In this document: piece after piece, positions 1 to 10,600 of the stretch
Layout of the letters: each line of letters starts with the position of its first letter
Numbering within the stretch: the first letter of the stretch is position 1
Position numbers and translations under genes: made by a program
Source: Williamsia sp. DF01-3
GTDB taxonomy: Bacteria > Actinomycetota > Actinomycetes > Mycobacteriales > Mycobacteriaceae
Assembly: GCF_023051145.1 (NCBI RefSeq)
Contig: NZ_JALKFS010000005.1
Span: 372,001-436,000 of the forward strand
Direction: 5' to 3'
DNA: 64,000 nucleotides
Notes under the pieces: generated by a model
Seen by the model: the letters and a program-made list of their open reading frames with translations, nothing else
Database searches by the model: none
Told to the model about the DNA's origin: nothing

Positions 1-574
1 GGCGATCACCACCTTCGAGGGCACAGACGATGTCGCCGCCGCGCGCCGCGACCTCACCGCCGCCCTGTTCTCGGCTGCCGGCGCCACATCGATGGGCGCC
101 GAACCAGCAGACGCCTGGGCGCACGGCAGGTTCAACGCCCCATACCTACGTGATGCGCTGCTCGCGATCGGCGTCGGTTGCGAAACCCTCGAGACCGCGA
201 CCACGTGGGCCGAGCTGGCAGACACGAAGGCTGCCGTGGCCACAGCCCTGACCACCGCCATCGAGGAATCCGGGTCCCCCGCCCTCGTCCTCTGCCACAT
301 TTCCCATACCTACCCCACCGGGGCTTCGTTGTACTTCACGGTGGTCTACCGGGCCACAGATGATCCCATCGGGCAGTGGATGCTTGCCAAAAGCGCTGCA
401 TCACAGGCGATGATCGATTCCGGTGCGACGATCACCCACCATCACGCCGTCGGCGCCGACCACCGGCCGTGGCTGGCCGACGAGGTCGGCGACGTGGGAC
501 TGCGGGTGCTGCGCGCGGTGAAATCCGCGCTCGACCCCACCGGCATCCTCAACCCGGGCAAACTCATCCCATGA
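1..574 (+). CDS. FAD-linked oxidase, C-terminal part (alkyl-DHAP synthase-like), cut by window edge
   Basis: The reading frame is open from base 2, so the gene starts to the left of the window and about 190 C-terminal residues are visible. LCHISHTYPTGASLYF and ITHHHAVGADHRPWL, followed by the tail LDPTGILNPGKL, are characteristic of the C-terminal cap domain of vanillyl-alcohol-oxidase-type flavoenzymes, in particular the alkyldihydroxyacetonephosphate synthase branch (M. tuberculosis AgpS-like). The FAD-binding half is not in view, so substrate cannot be judged; glycolate/lactate-type oxidases share this tail. Its stop overlaps the ATG of the lipid kinase (ATGA), which suggests co-transcription and perhaps a shared lipid-related role. 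Confidence 0.85.
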   Translation, partial: AITTFEGTDDVAAARRDLTAALFSAAGATSMGAEPADAWAHGRFNAPYLRDALLAIGVGCETLETATTWAELADTKAAVATALTTAIEESGSPALVLCHISHTYPTGASLYFTVVYRATDDPIGQWMLAKSAASQAMIDSGATITHHHAVGADHRPWLADEVGDVGLRVLRAVKSALDPTGILNPGKLIP

Positions 575-1470
575 GCACTGCGATCACCAGGGTGTCCGCT
601 CTGATCAATCCCGCTGCCCGTCATGGCCTCGGCGTGCGAGCCGCAGCCACCGCACTCGCCGCGCTACGTGACCGCGGTGTGGAGGTGACCGAACTGGTCG
701 GCCGCGACCCAGACGAAGCCCTCGAACTCGCGCGCACGGCGGCCGCATCCGACATCGACGCCCTGGTGGTGGTCGGCGGCGACGGCAGCGTTCGCCTGGC
801 CCTGGAGGCCATGGGCGACACCGGTGTCCCGCTGGGTCTCATCCCGGCCGGGACCGGCAACGACCACGCGCGCGCTCTGGGGATCCCCACCGACGACCCT
901 GCTGCTGCTGCCGCCATCATCGTCGCCGGGCGTCGCCGACCGTTCGACATCGCGGTCATCACGCCGGCCGACGGGCCACGTGCGATCTTCGGAACGGTCG
1001 CGGCCACCGGGCTCGATGCACTGGTCACCGAGCGCGCGAACAACATGTCCTGGCCAAAGGGACAATTGCGCTATCCACTGGCGGCGGTCGCCGAACTGGC
1101 GCGGATGAAGCCGTTTCACTATCGGATCACGGTGGATGACAACACATTCGAACGCGACCTCATCCTGGCGGCGGTGGGCAACACACCTTCATACGGCGGC
1201 GGGATGAAGATCACGCCGTCGGCGGTCATCGACGACGGTCTGCTCGACCTCACGCTGATCTCTCACGGACCACGTCTGAAGATGTTCGGGTTGTTCCCGA
1301 CGATGTACAGCGGCAAGCACATCGAGCACAAAGAGGTCGAGCAGTTCCGTGGTTCACGCATTGTGCTGGACTGCGTACCCACCGCGCCGATCTATGCCGA
1401 TGGCGACCGGATCGGGCGTTTGCCGGCAACCATCGAGGTACGACCGGGTGCGGTAACGTTCCTGGCGTAG
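571..1470 (+). CDS. diacylglycerol kinase family lipid kinase
   Basis: This 299-residue cytosolic protein has the diacylglycerol-kinase catalytic fold: the nucleotide-binding GGDGSVRLALEAM near residue 69 and PAGTGNDHARALG near residue 92, with a C-terminal beta-sandwich ending in a typical IYADGD segment near residue 275. The family phosphorylates diacylglycerol or related lipids with ATP; the mycobacterial relative Rv2252 makes phosphatidic acid for phosphatidylinositol mannoside synthesis. The start ATG at 571 overlaps the upstream stop by four bases. A longer reading frame from 376 runs through the upstream gene and is rejected. Lipid substrate is not shown by the sequence. Confidence 0.9.
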   Translation: MSTAITRVSALINPAARHGLGVRAAATALAALRDRGVEVTELVGRDPDEALELARTAAASDIDALVVVGGDGSVRLALEAMGDTGVPLGLIPAGTGNDHARALGIPTDDPAAAAAIIVAGRRRPFDIAVITPADGPRAIFGTVAATGLDALVTERANNMSWPKGQLRYPLAAVAELARMKPFHYRITVDDNTFERDLILAAVGNTPSYGGGMKITPSAVIDDGLLDLTLISHGPRLKMFGLFPTMYSGKHIEHKEVEQFRGSRIVLDCVPTAPIYADGDRIGRLPATIEVRPGAVTFLA

Positions 1471-1567
1471 CCGCCGTCGTCGTCGGGCACCCATGTAAGC
1501 CGCACGGGGCTCTTCCCTTCACGCCGAGTCCCGTCTCTGCCGAGTCCCGTTCTGTCGAGGAGTTCCT

Positions 1568-2374
1568 GTGCTCAAACGTGATGTATCCGCCCATCTCGAC
1601 GTCGACATCACCGGCGAGACCGATCTGGAGTTCCAGATCACCGTTGCCCCGCATCCCGGGGCCGAGGTCACCGAGTCGCTGTCCTTTGTACTGGACGGAA
1701 AACCCCTGTCCGCCAAGGAGATCAGCGGTACGCACGGAAGCCGCATCCACATGCTGCACGCCGGGGTGGGCAATCTGCAGGTGGAGTACACCGCCACCGT
1801 CCTCGGTTCCGCCGACCCGGCACCGGTGTCCGACCACGACCTGTCGATGTACCTGCGGCCGAGCCGATACGCCGAGGCCGACAAGTTCTTCGGTTTCGCC
1901 GCAAAGCAATTCGGCGACCTGACCGACCCCGCGGAGCTGCTCGAAAAGGTCGCTTCGTGGGTGGGTACGCATCTGGACTACGTCCCGGGTTCCAGTGACC
2001 CCATCGACGGTGCCGCCGACACCCTGCTGGCCGGCGCCGGCGTCTGCCGCGATTACGCACACCTGGTGGTCGCGATCCTGCGGGCGGTGAACGTCCCGGC
2101 TCGACTTGTCGCCGTGTACGCGCCCGGTTGCGATCCGATGGACTTCCACGCCGTCGCCGAGGCATTCGTCGACGGCCGGTGGCGAGTTGTCGATGCCACC
2201 TGCCTGGCGCCTCGCCAGACATTGGTCCGTATCTCGACCGGCCGTGACGCCGCGGACACCGCCTTCCTCGACAACCACAGGGGTGCGATCACCCTGAACA
2301 AGGCAACGGTGACCGCTGTGGTCGACGGTCCGTTCCCGAACGACGACATCTGCGAGATGGTGTCACTCAGCTAG
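1568..2374 (+). CDS. transglutaminase-like protein
   Basis: A 268-residue protein with an N-terminal beta-rich region (about 1-110) and a C-terminal transglutaminase-like core. The expected cysteine-histidine-aspartate triad is present: Cys160 in GAGVCRDYAH, His194 in MDFHAVAEAFV and Asp209 in VVDATC. Such proteins act as cysteine proteases or amidases more often than as cross-linking enzymes. I see no signal peptide, so it is probably cytosolic. The start is GTG at 1568, with GAGGAG five or six bases upstream. It faces cca tail to tail with a 16-base gap. The specific substrate is unknown. Confidence 0.88.
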   Translation: MLKRDVSAHLDVDITGETDLEFQITVAPHPGAEVTESLSFVLDGKPLSAKEISGTHGSRIHMLHAGVGNLQVEYTATVLGSADPAPVSDHDLSMYLRPSRYAEADKFFGFAAKQFGDLTDPAELLEKVASWVGTHLDYVPGSSDPIDGAADTLLAGAGVCRDYAHLVVAILRAVNVPARLVAVYAPGCDPMDFHAVAEAFVDGRWRVVDATCLAPRQTLVRISTGRDAADTAFLDNHRGAITLNKATVTAVVDGPFPNDDICEMVSLS

Positions 2375-2390
2375 CCGAGGAACAGCCGGG

Positions 2391-3866
2391 TCAGCTCTGC
2401 TGCTCGGCGGCCCACCATTGCCGCAACGACTCTTCGGCCTCCTCGCGCGACATGGGTCCGCGATCGAGCCGCAATTCCTTGAGATACCGCCAGGCCTTGC
2501 CGACCATCGGGCCGGGGGGCAGATCGAGCAACTCCATGATGGTGTTGCCGTCGAGGTCGGGCCGGACCTTCGCCAGGTCTTCCTGTTCGGCGATCCTGGC
2601 GATGCGCTGCTCGAGGTTGTCATAGTTCTGCTGCAACTTGCGCGCCCGGCGCTTGTTGCGAGTGGTGCAGTCGGCCCGCACCAGTTTGTGCAGCCTCGGC
2701 AGCAGGGGACCGGCATCGGTCACGTAGCGTCGCACCGCCGAGTCGGTCCATTGATTGTCGCCGTAGCCGTGGAACCTCAGATGCAGGAACACCAGGTTCG
2801 CGACGTCCTCGATGACCGCCTTCGGATACTTCAGAGCTCGCAGGCGTTTACGGACCATCTTGGCGCCGACCACTTCGTGGTGATGAAAACTCACCCCACC
2901 GTTCGGTTCATGACGCCTGGTTGCCGGCTTGCCGATGTCGTGCAGGATCGCCGCCCACCGCAAGACCAGATCGGGATCGCCGTCCTCGAGGTCCATCGCC
3001 TGGGCGAGCACGGTGAGGGAGTGGGTGTAGACATCCTTGTGCTGATGGTGTTCGTCGATGGCCAGCTTCATCCCGGGTATCTCGGGGATGATCAGCTCGG
3101 CCAGGCCGGTCTCACACAGCGTCTCGACTCCCTCGACCGCATGTTCGCCGAGGATCAGCTTGTCGAGTTCGGCTGCAATCCGCTCCACGGTGATCCGTTC
3201 GATCTGGCCTGCCATCTCCACCGTGGCCGCGAACACCCGTGGTGACAGCGAGAACCCGAGCTGCGAGACGAACCGCACACCACGCAACATGCGCAGCGGA
3301 TCGTCGTTGAACGAATCCTCGGGCGCGGCGGGCGTGTCGATCACCCCGGCCAGCAACGCGTCCATCCCACCGAGAGGGTCGATGAACTCCTGGCTGCCGT
3401 CGGCACCGATCTTCACGGCCATCGCGTTCATGGAGAAGTCGCGGCGCACCAGATCGTCTTCGAGTCGATCACCGAACCGCACCTGCGGGTTGCGGCTCAC
3501 CCGGTCATAGGAATCTGCCCGGAACGTGGTGATCTCGATCTGGATACCCGCCCGGACCGCGCTTATGGTGCCGAACTCGATTCCGGTGTCCCAGATGGCC
3601 TCGGCCCACCCGCGCAGCAACTCCTGCACCTGCTCGGGACGTGCGTCGGTGGTGAAGTCCAGGTCGCCGGTGCTGAGCCGGCCCAGCACCGCGTCGCGCA
3701 CCGAGCCGCCCACGAGGAACAGCTCGTGTCCCGCTGCGGCAAATCGCGCGCCGAGGGGATCGAGGGTGTCCGAGAGTCCCCGCAACGACACCGCAGCGGC
3801 TGCGAGCAACCTGGTGCGTCGCTCATCGGCGGCCGAGGTGCCGGTGGAAGAAGGGGGAGTTGTCAC
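2391..3866 (-). CDS. cca: CCA tRNA nucleotidyltransferase
   Basis: This 491-residue enzyme adds or repairs the 3' CCA of tRNAs. The class II polymerase-beta-type head is clear: GGSVRDAVLGR followed by DLDFTTDA (the metal-binding acidic pair), then RRDFSMNAMAV. The middle carries the RNA-binding helices and an HD domain (ILHDIGKPATRR, with FHHHEVVGAKM), as in the mycobacterial PcnA-named proteins. The start is GTG at 3866; the first 40 residues are low complexity and poorly conserved. It is divergent from mutT4, matching Rv3907c/Rv3908. Since none of the tRNA genes here encodes CCA, this enzyme is needed for their maturation. Confidence 0.95.
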   Translation of the reverse strand: MTTPPSSTGTSAADERRTRLLAAAAVSLRGLSDTLDPLGARFAAAGHELFLVGGSVRDAVLGRLSTGDLDFTTDARPEQVQELLRGWAEAIWDTGIEFGTISAVRAGIQIEITTFRADSYDRVSRNPQVRFGDRLEDDLVRRDFSMNAMAVKIGADGSQEFIDPLGGMDALLAGVIDTPAAPEDSFNDDPLRMLRGVRFVSQLGFSLSPRVFAATVEMAGQIERITVERIAAELDKLILGEHAVEGVETLCETGLAELIIPEIPGMKLAIDEHHQHKDVYTHSLTVLAQAMDLEDGDPDLVLRWAAILHDIGKPATRRHEPNGGVSFHHHEVVGAKMVRKRLRALKYPKAVIEDVANLVFLHLRFHGYGDNQWTDSAVRRYVTDAGPLLPRLHKLVRADCTTRNKRRARKLQQNYDNLEQRIARIAEQEDLAKVRPDLDGNTIMELLDLPPGPMVGKAWRYLKELRLDRGPMSREEAEESLRQWWAAEQQS

Positions 3867-3990
3867 GACTGGCCAGACTACCGACCGACCGGCGACGATC
3901 CGAACCCCGATCGCGCGGCATGACCAAACCGCAGCGGGTCCAGGGCGCCGCCATCGGCCCCGCTGGCAGAAACGGTGGGTTAACGGCGAC

Positions 3991-3996
3991 TAGCAT
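3991..3996 (+). promoter_or_regulatory. candidate -10 element of a leaderless mutT4 transcript
   Basis: TAGCAT lies seven bases before the GTG start of mutT4, and no Shine-Dalgarno sequence precedes that start. This spacing would put the transcription start at or next to the start codon, the arrangement of leaderless mRNAs that are common in mycobacteria. Inferred from spacing alone. Confidence 0.4.
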
Positions 3997-4003
3997 CGTG
4001 TGA

Positions 4004-5116
4004 GTGTCAGCCGAACCCACCGAGCCGAATAGGGACGTCCCTCGACGTCCGCGGCGCAGGCGCGGCAATCGGCGCGGCGGATCGACAGCCACCGGGATCG
4101 ACAGCTCTCATCACAGTGGAGCAGAGCCCCGTCCCCAGCCGAGTCCTCAGCCAGGTCCGGAACCGCAACGCAGCGACGATTCGGCCGTCACCGACGCCAC
4201 CGCGTCGGCCCCCGGATCGCGGCGATCGCGCCGCGGACGTCGCCGAAAGCCGTCACGCCCCGCCGACCACAGCGTCGAGGCCGCCCGTAGTGAATCCACC
4301 GGGGTCGCCGGAACCCATGTTGTCGAAGGTCGGACCGCGCAGGTCAAGCCGTCGGATGTGGGCAAGGTCAAAGCCCCTGCCAAGGTGCCTCCGAACCTGG
4401 CCAAACAACGACTTCGCACGGTGCGGGAGACCTCGGCCGGCGGGCTGATGGTGTCGGGCCTCGACGGCCCGCACGACCAGCGGTGCGCCGCACTCATCGG
4501 GAGGGTCGATCGCCGCGGCCGAATGATGTGGTCGCTGCCGAAAGGTCACATCGAGACGGGGGAGACCGCCGAACAGACGGCGATCCGTGAGGTCGCCGAA
4601 GAGACGGGCATCGAGGGCAACGTTGTGGCCCCCCTCGGAAAGATCGACTACTGGTTTGTCAGTGAGGGCAAACGGATCCACAAGACGGTGCACCATTACC
4701 TGATGCGCTTCACCGGTGGTGAACTCTCCGACGCCGACTACGAGGTGGCCGAGGTCGCCTGGGTTCCACTCGCCGAGCTCCCTCGTCGACTGACCTATTC
4801 GGACGAGCGACGATTGGCGCGCGTCGCCGAGGACGTCATCGCCGAGCTCGTCGCCGACCCCGACCGGATGGCCGAGTCTGAGGCCAAGGGGGCGCGCACC
4901 GAGCCGAACGCCTACGAGAAGGCCGCGGCCGCGCGGAACCAGAAGCGCAACGAGCCTCCGCCCGCACCGGCGAGGCCTCGCCGCAGACGCCGCCGGGGAC
5001 GTCGCGGCGGCGGTGGCGGAACCGAGACCACATCCGAGAACAGCGGGGTCGGCAACAGCGGGGGACCGGCCGCCCATGCACCACCGCCGGAATCCGGCCC
5101 GCACGTCGCGACGTGA
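4004..5116 (+). CDS. mutT4: MutT4-like NUDIX hydrolase with long basic tails
   Basis: A 370-residue protein with a central NUDIX domain (about 140-285). The NUDIX box runs from about 181 to 203: [20 protein letters not shown], followed by TG, with all catalytic acids present. The core resembles M. tuberculosis Rv3908 (MutT4), a nucleotide-pool sanitising enzyme. It is flanked by long Arg/Pro/Ala-rich arms: [13 protein letters not shown] near the N-terminus and [13 protein letters not shown] near the C-terminus, which make it about 120 residues longer than Rv3908. The GTG start has no Shine-Dalgarno sequence, and a TAGCAT lies seven bases upstream. The stop overlaps the next gene's GTG, so the two are translationally coupled. 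Confidence 0.88.
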   Translation: MSAEPTEPNRDVPRRPRRRRGNRRGGSTATGIDSSHHSGAEPRPQPSPQPGPEPQRSDDSAVTDATASAPGSRRSRRGRRRKPSRPADHSVEAARSESTGVAGTHVVEGRTAQVKPSDVGKVKAPAKVPPNLAKQRLRTVRETSAGGLMVSGLDGPHDQRCAALIGRVDRRGRMMWSLPKGHIETGETAEQTAIREVAEETGIEGNVVAPLGKIDYWFVSEGKRIHKTVHHYLMRFTGGELSDADYEVAEVAWVPLAELPRRLTYSDERRLARVAEDVIAELVADPDRMAESEAKGARTEPNAYEKAAAARNQKRNEPPPAPARPRRRRRRGRRGGGGGTETTSENSGVGNSGGPAAHAPPPESGPHVAT

Positions 5117-7665
5117 ACGGCCGATCGATGCGGGCGCTGACGATCCTGGTCAGCGTTCTCGCCCTGGTGTTCGGGCCCCTCGCGGTGTCGGCGGTGGCCG
5201 CACCCGCCGACGACACCTCGCAGACCGGGGAGTTCCTGCGGATCTCGCTCGAGTCGATCGATCCCTCCACAGTCACCACCTCCAGTCCCGGCGTCGTCAC
5301 CGCCAGCGGGACGCTGACCAACGTCGGGGACCGGCCGGTCCGCAACATCGCCATGCGCCTGCAGCGCGGGGCCGCCATCACCACCAGTGCCGGCCTCGGC
5401 GACTCCCTGTCCGCCGACGCGAACAGTTTCGAGACCGTCGGCGACTTCACCGATGTCAGTCAGCAGCTCGGACCCGGGCGGTCGATTCCCTTCTCGCTAC
5501 GAATTGATCTGTCCGTCAATGCTTCTGGTGCGCCCAGCTTCCAGATCGACAAGCCCGGTGTCTATCCGGTGCTGGTCAACGTCAACGGCACCCCCGACTT
5601 CGGCAACCCGGCACGGCTCGACGACGCGCGAGTACTCCTGCCCGTGGTCGGCCTCCCGCCGAACCCGCTGCGCGCTCAATCCCAGGCCGACGACAATGCT
5701 TCAGGCGACCCTGTCGCCGCGCCCATCGGAGCCGACGGTTCGGTGGCGCCGGACATCTCACAACCGGTCGGCATGACCATGCTCTGGCCGATTGCCGCAC
5801 CGGCGTCGCTCGCGCCGGGTGTCACCGGGGGAGGCGACGAAACGGTCCGGTTGATGGACAACGGTCTCGAGCAGTCACTGGCCGCCGGAGGACGTCTCGA
5901 TCGACTCGTGGCGACCATGGAGCAGATCCGGACGCGAGATCTGGAGTCGCCGCTGGCGCGCAGTCTGTGTCTGGCGGTGGACCCCGATCTGCTGATCAGC
6001 GTGCAGGCGATGACCGGCAGTTATCTGGTCACCACCGACCCCGCCGATCCGACCGGTCCGGCTCGTGAGGGCACCGGGTCCGAGGTCGCGGCGGCCTGGC
6101 TCGCTCGGCTGCAGGCCCTGGCCACCGGGATGTGCGTGGTGGCCACCCCGTTCGCGCACGTCGACATCACCGCGCTGACCCAGGTCGCCGACTCCGACCT
6201 GTCCGACACCGCATTACGCGCACCCGCCGACATCGTCGACCGCATCCTCAACGTGAAGAGTGTGCGTGGCCTGGCGATTCCGGCCTCGGGGGTCCTGGAC
6301 ACCGCAGGCGCCGAACTGATCCGCGACAAGGGCGCGGTGGGCACCGTCGTCGCAGCGTCGAGCGTCAGAAACCTCACCCCCACCTCGACAAACGGCGAAT
6401 ACCCCCTGGGCGAGGACCTCGCCGTCCAGACCTATGACCCGGCGGTGGCAAGCGGCCTGTCGGCACTCGGTCCGGGTCCGCGGTCGGCCCAGGTCACCCC
6501 GACAGCCCAGCGAGCCGGCTGGCTGGCCGGCACCGAACAGGTCCGCCGCCAGAACGCGGTCGCGGCGATGATGTTCTCTGCGCTCGCACCGTCCACACTC
6601 GCCGACGACTCCGGGACCGCCGACACGGGCACGCAATCGTCGGACGCGCAGGCCGTGGCCGACCCGATCGCCGAACGCATCGGGCGCGGCGCGGTGCTGG
6701 TGCCCCCGCCCACGTGGTCGGCGTCCGAGGATGACACCCGTGCGGTGTTGTCGGCGATGTCGCTGCTGCTCGGTTCAGACCTCGCGATTCCCCGGCCGCT
6801 GGCGGGGGTGGCGACTGATCTCACCGCCACCTCGGGTGCGCCCGCGGGTGCAGAACTGGTGGCCCCACCCGAGGCCGCCGTCACCGGTCCCGATCCCCGG
6901 GTCATCGCCTCGGTACGCGCCGACCTTCAGCAGACGCGTGACCTGCAGGACTCGATGACGCGCCGCGCGGACGTGCCGATCACCCCGGGTGCCTACCTGG
7001 CGCCGCTGCGCGAGGACATGCTGCGGGCAATGGCGTCCGTGGCGCCGCAGGATCAGCAGGCCGCGGCGCGGTCGGCGTCGATGCGCACATCTGCGGTCGC
7101 GACCACGCTGACGAACATCCGCAACGGTGTGGGCATCCTCGACCCCGGTGGGCGGTTCACCCTGGCCTCCGAACGCAGCCCGCTGCTCCTGGTGATCCGC
7201 AACGATCTGCCCGTGGCGATGCGAACTCGATTGAACGTCTCGGCACCGAGCGGCATGACCGTCGGAGACATGGGTGTGTTGGAGATCCCGCCCAGGGGCA
7301 CCCGTCAGATCCAGGTCCCGACCCGCGCCGACCGGTCCCGTTCGATCACGGTGGAGATCGGTCTGGTGACCACAGGCGGAGTCCCGTTGGGCGACTCGAT
7401 CAACCTGTCAGTACATTCCAATGCATATGGTAAACCGCTATTCATCATCACAATCTGTGCCGGCGCACTCCTGGTGTTCTTGTCGGGCAGACGGTTGTGG
7501 CATCGATTCCGTGGGGAACCCGATCCCGCCGACCTCGACCGGCCCGAACCCGACGAACGCGATCGTCTGATGGCGGACAGCCGCGCGTTGCACAGTCCAC
7601 CCGAGCGCGAGCACCACCTCGGCCGACATCACCCTGATCACGACACCGGCGGCGACAGGTCATGA
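5113..7665 (+). CDS. DUF6049 membrane-anchored extracytoplasmic protein (Rv3909-like)
   Basis: An 850-residue protein with an N-terminal signal sequence (hydrophobic stretch about 8-32, ending near AVAAPADD), a large extracytoplasmic body, one C-terminal membrane helix (about 775-795) and a short basic cytoplasmic tail. Its place between mutT4 and murJ matches Rv3909. Function is unknown, but strict conservation next to the lipid II flippase suggests a part in envelope assembly. The start is GTG at 5113, overlapping the mutT4 stop (GTGA); ATG at 5128 is an alternative. Its stop overlaps the murJ ATG, giving a coupled mutT4-DUF6049-murJ unit. Confidence 0.85.
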   Translation: MNGRSMRALTILVSVLALVFGPLAVSAVAAPADDTSQTGEFLRISLESIDPSTVTTSSPGVVTASGTLTNVGDRPVRNIAMRLQRGAAITTSAGLGDSLSADANSFETVGDFTDVSQQLGPGRSIPFSLRIDLSVNASGAPSFQIDKPGVYPVLVNVNGTPDFGNPARLDDARVLLPVVGLPPNPLRAQSQADDNASGDPVAAPIGADGSVAPDISQPVGMTMLWPIAAPASLAPGVTGGGDETVRLMDNGLEQSLAAGGRLDRLVATMEQIRTRDLESPLARSLCLAVDPDLLISVQAMTGSYLVTTDPADPTGPAREGTGSEVAAAWLARLQALATGMCVVATPFAHVDITALTQVADSDLSDTALRAPADIVDRILNVKSVRGLAIPASGVLDTAGAELIRDKGAVGTVVAASSVRNLTPTSTNGEYPLGEDLAVQTYDPAVASGLSALGPGPRSAQVTPTAQRAGWLAGTEQVRRQNAVAAMMFSALAPSTLADDSGTADTGTQSSDAQAVADPIAERIGRGAVLVPPPTWSASEDDTRAVLSAMSLLLGSDLAIPRPLAGVATDLTATSGAPAGAELVAPPEAAVTGPDPRVIASVRADLQQTRDLQDSMTRRADVPITPGAYLAPLREDMLRAMASVAPQDQQAAARSASMRTSAVATTLTNIRNGVGILDPGGRFTLASERSPLLLVIRNDLPVAMRTRLNVSAPSGMTVGDMGVLEIPPRGTRQIQVPTRADRSRSITVEIGLVTTGGVPLGDSINLSVHSNAYGKPLFIITICAGALLVFLSGRRLWHRFRGEPDPADLDRPEPDERDRLMADSRALHSPPEREHHLGRHHPDHDTGGDRS

Positions 7666-10600
7666 CCAACGGTGGAATGCAGCCGCCACCTCCGCGCCGA
7701 CGGCCCCCGCCCCGGTCTGTGGGGGTCCCGCCCGGTGCACCACGCGACCCCGCACCCGGACCACGCCTGACAGCCGGTGAACTGGCGTCGGCTGCGTCCG
7801 GCAAGATGACGACGTCCACGGCGATCGACCCCGGTGCTCGCGTCCGCGAACAGCCGTCCGACGACAGCGTCCTGCGCACCAGCGGATCCATCGCGCTGGC
7901 CACCCTTGTCTCACGCATCACCGGATTCGTACGCACGGTCCTGGTGCTGGCTCTGCTCGGCGCCGCGGTCGCTTCCTCGTTCCAGGCCGCCTACGTACTG
8001 CCCAACATGGTCGCCGAGGTGGTCCTCGGTGCCGTCCTGACCGCCATCGTGATCCCGGTCCTGGTACGCGCCGAATCCGAAGACGCGGACGGGGGAGTGG
8101 GATTCATCAACCGAATCTTCACCCTCGCGGTGACCGTGCTGGGGGTGGCCACCCTCGCGGCCCTGATCGCTGCTCCCGCGCTAACGATGCTCAACCTCGG
8201 TGACGGCAAGGTCAACCGCGACCTCGCCACCGCACTCGCGTTCCTGCTGTTGCCCGCGGTGCTGTTCTACGGATTGTCGGCGCTGTTCATCGCCATCCTG
8301 AACATGAAGGGCTTCTTCAAGCCCGGCGCCTGGGCACCCGTGCTCAACAACGTCGTACAGATAGTCACCCTGATCGCCTATGCGGTCGCCCCGGGTGACA
8401 TCTCGCTGAACCCGGTCAGCATGGGCGACACCAAGCTCCTGATCCTGGGCGTCGGCACCACCCTCGGTGTGGTCGCCCAGACCGCGATCCTGCTCCCCGC
8501 CATCCGGCGCAGCGGGGTGAAGCTGAAACTGCAGTGGGGTCTGGACGACAGGTTGCGCAAGTTCGGCAACATGGCGCTCGCCATCGTTCTGTACGTCGCG
8601 GTTCTGCAGGTCGGTCTGATCGTCACCTATCGCATCGCCTCGAGCGCAGCCGAATCCGGCGTCAGCGTCTACGCGACACACTGGCAGCTCCTGCAGCTGC
8701 CCTACGGCGTTCTCGGCGTGACCATCCTGACCGCGATCATGCCCCGCCTCTCCCGCAACGCCGCCGCGGACGACACCCACTCGGTGGTCGATGATCTCTC
8801 CCTGGCCACCCGGTTGACGATGGTCTCGCTGGTGCCGGTCATCGCGTTCATGACGTTCTTCGGACCGGCCATCGGTATCGCGGTGTTCAACTTCGGCAAG
8901 TTCGACGCCGAGACCGCCTCACAGCTCGGCAGCGTGCTCTCGTGGGGCGCGTTCACGATGATCCCGTACGCGATGACGCTGGTGCAGCTCCGCGTGTTCT
9001 ACGCCCGCGAGGACGCCTGGACCCCGACCTACATGGTCATCGGGATCACCGCGGTGAAGGTGGCGGCGTCCTATCTCGGCCCGGTCCTGTTCGACGACCC
9101 CGACGCGATCGTCCGGTGGCTGGCCCTGTCCAACGGTCTCGGCTACCTCGTCGGTGCGGTGGTCGGCCACTATCTGCTGCGCAGCCGGCTCGGTGGCGCC
9201 CGCATGACCAACGTCGGCCGCACGGTCATCTGGACCATCGTGGTGTCGGTGGCGTGCAGCGCCCTGGTGTGGGCGCTGGCCGAGGTGTCCGGACTCCACA
9301 ACCTCAGCACCGACCACGGCAAGGTCGGCTCCCTCGCCTATCTCTTGCTCGTCGCGGTTGTCTCCATCGGCCTCACCTACACGGTCCTGACCCTGCTGCG
9401 TGTTCCCGACGTACTCGCAGTGGTTGTTGCGGTCCGGCGGGTCATCGGCCGGTTCATCCCCGCTGTCGCCCCGGCCCCCGAACCCGCTACCGACGGTGCT
9501 GCCACCATGACCGTTCAATTCCCGCGGATCTCTGGCGACGAATCGGTTCCGTATTCTGGTCAGGTCGAGGTCATTCAGCGCTTCGACCGGGGAACATCGA
9601 GTTGGCAGGCGTATTCGGTCACCAGTGGTGGTGCCGCCGGAATGGGCGTCCGCCAACCCCAAGATCTTCGCTATCGGAGGAGAGGAGCAGGTGTCTTGAA
9701 CAAACCAGAGCCCGACAGCAAACCGGCCGGGCCGCCCACGCCTGCTGCCGGTTCCACCGCCGTCTCGCCAGAAGACACTCCCGCCACCAAGGCGATGCCC
9801 AGTCAGGCCGGCGCCCGTCAACCCGCTCGCGAGCAACCGCCGGCCGACCGACCAGCATCAGGTTTACCCGGACCTCGCCCACCCGCGGCGGCTGGCGACG
9901 GAGCCCCGCGTCCTCCCGAGGCGCCATTGCCGGGCCCACGGCCACGACGCGGTCCCCGGCTGGTCCCGGGCGCTGCCGTCGCCGGGGGCCGCTACCGTCT
10001 GCTGCAGCACCACGGTGGCGCGCGCGGACTCCAGTTCTGGCAGGCCCGTGACATCAACTTGGACCGCGACGTCGCCCTGACGTTCGTCGACGCACAGCAG
10101 CTCGCACCACCACCAGACCCCGGCGCGCGTATCGATCCGCGCGACGAGGGTCCACAGGCGGTGCTCTCGCGCACCCTGCGACTGGGACGCATCAACTCGC
10201 CCGGGATCGCTCGGGTACTCGACGTGGTGCGCGGATCGTCCGGCGGAATCGTTGTCGCCGAATGGGTTCCGAGCTCGTCACTGGCCGATGTCGCCAAGAC
10301 CAGCCCGTCTCCGGTCGGTGCGGCCCGCGCCGTCCGGGCTCTCGCAGCCGCGGCCGAATCGGCACACCGCAACGGCGGCGCGCTGTCCATCGACCATCCC
10401 GAACGCATCCGGATCAGCCAGGACGGCAACGCGTTCGTCGCGTTCCCCGGCACGCTGGCCGACTCCGACAAGTCCACCGACGTCCGTGGTCTCGGTGCCG
10501 TCCTGTACGCATTGCTGCTGGCCCGTTGGCCACTCGACGCCGACACGGGTAGGGAACTGGCGACCAACCGGACATCGAACGAGCCCGTCGGGGGACTGCT

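Noticed and set aside
1250-2278. 342-codon minus-strand frame over the lipid kinase and transglutaminase genes
   Set aside because: Shadow; both plus-strand genes have clear catalytic motifs.
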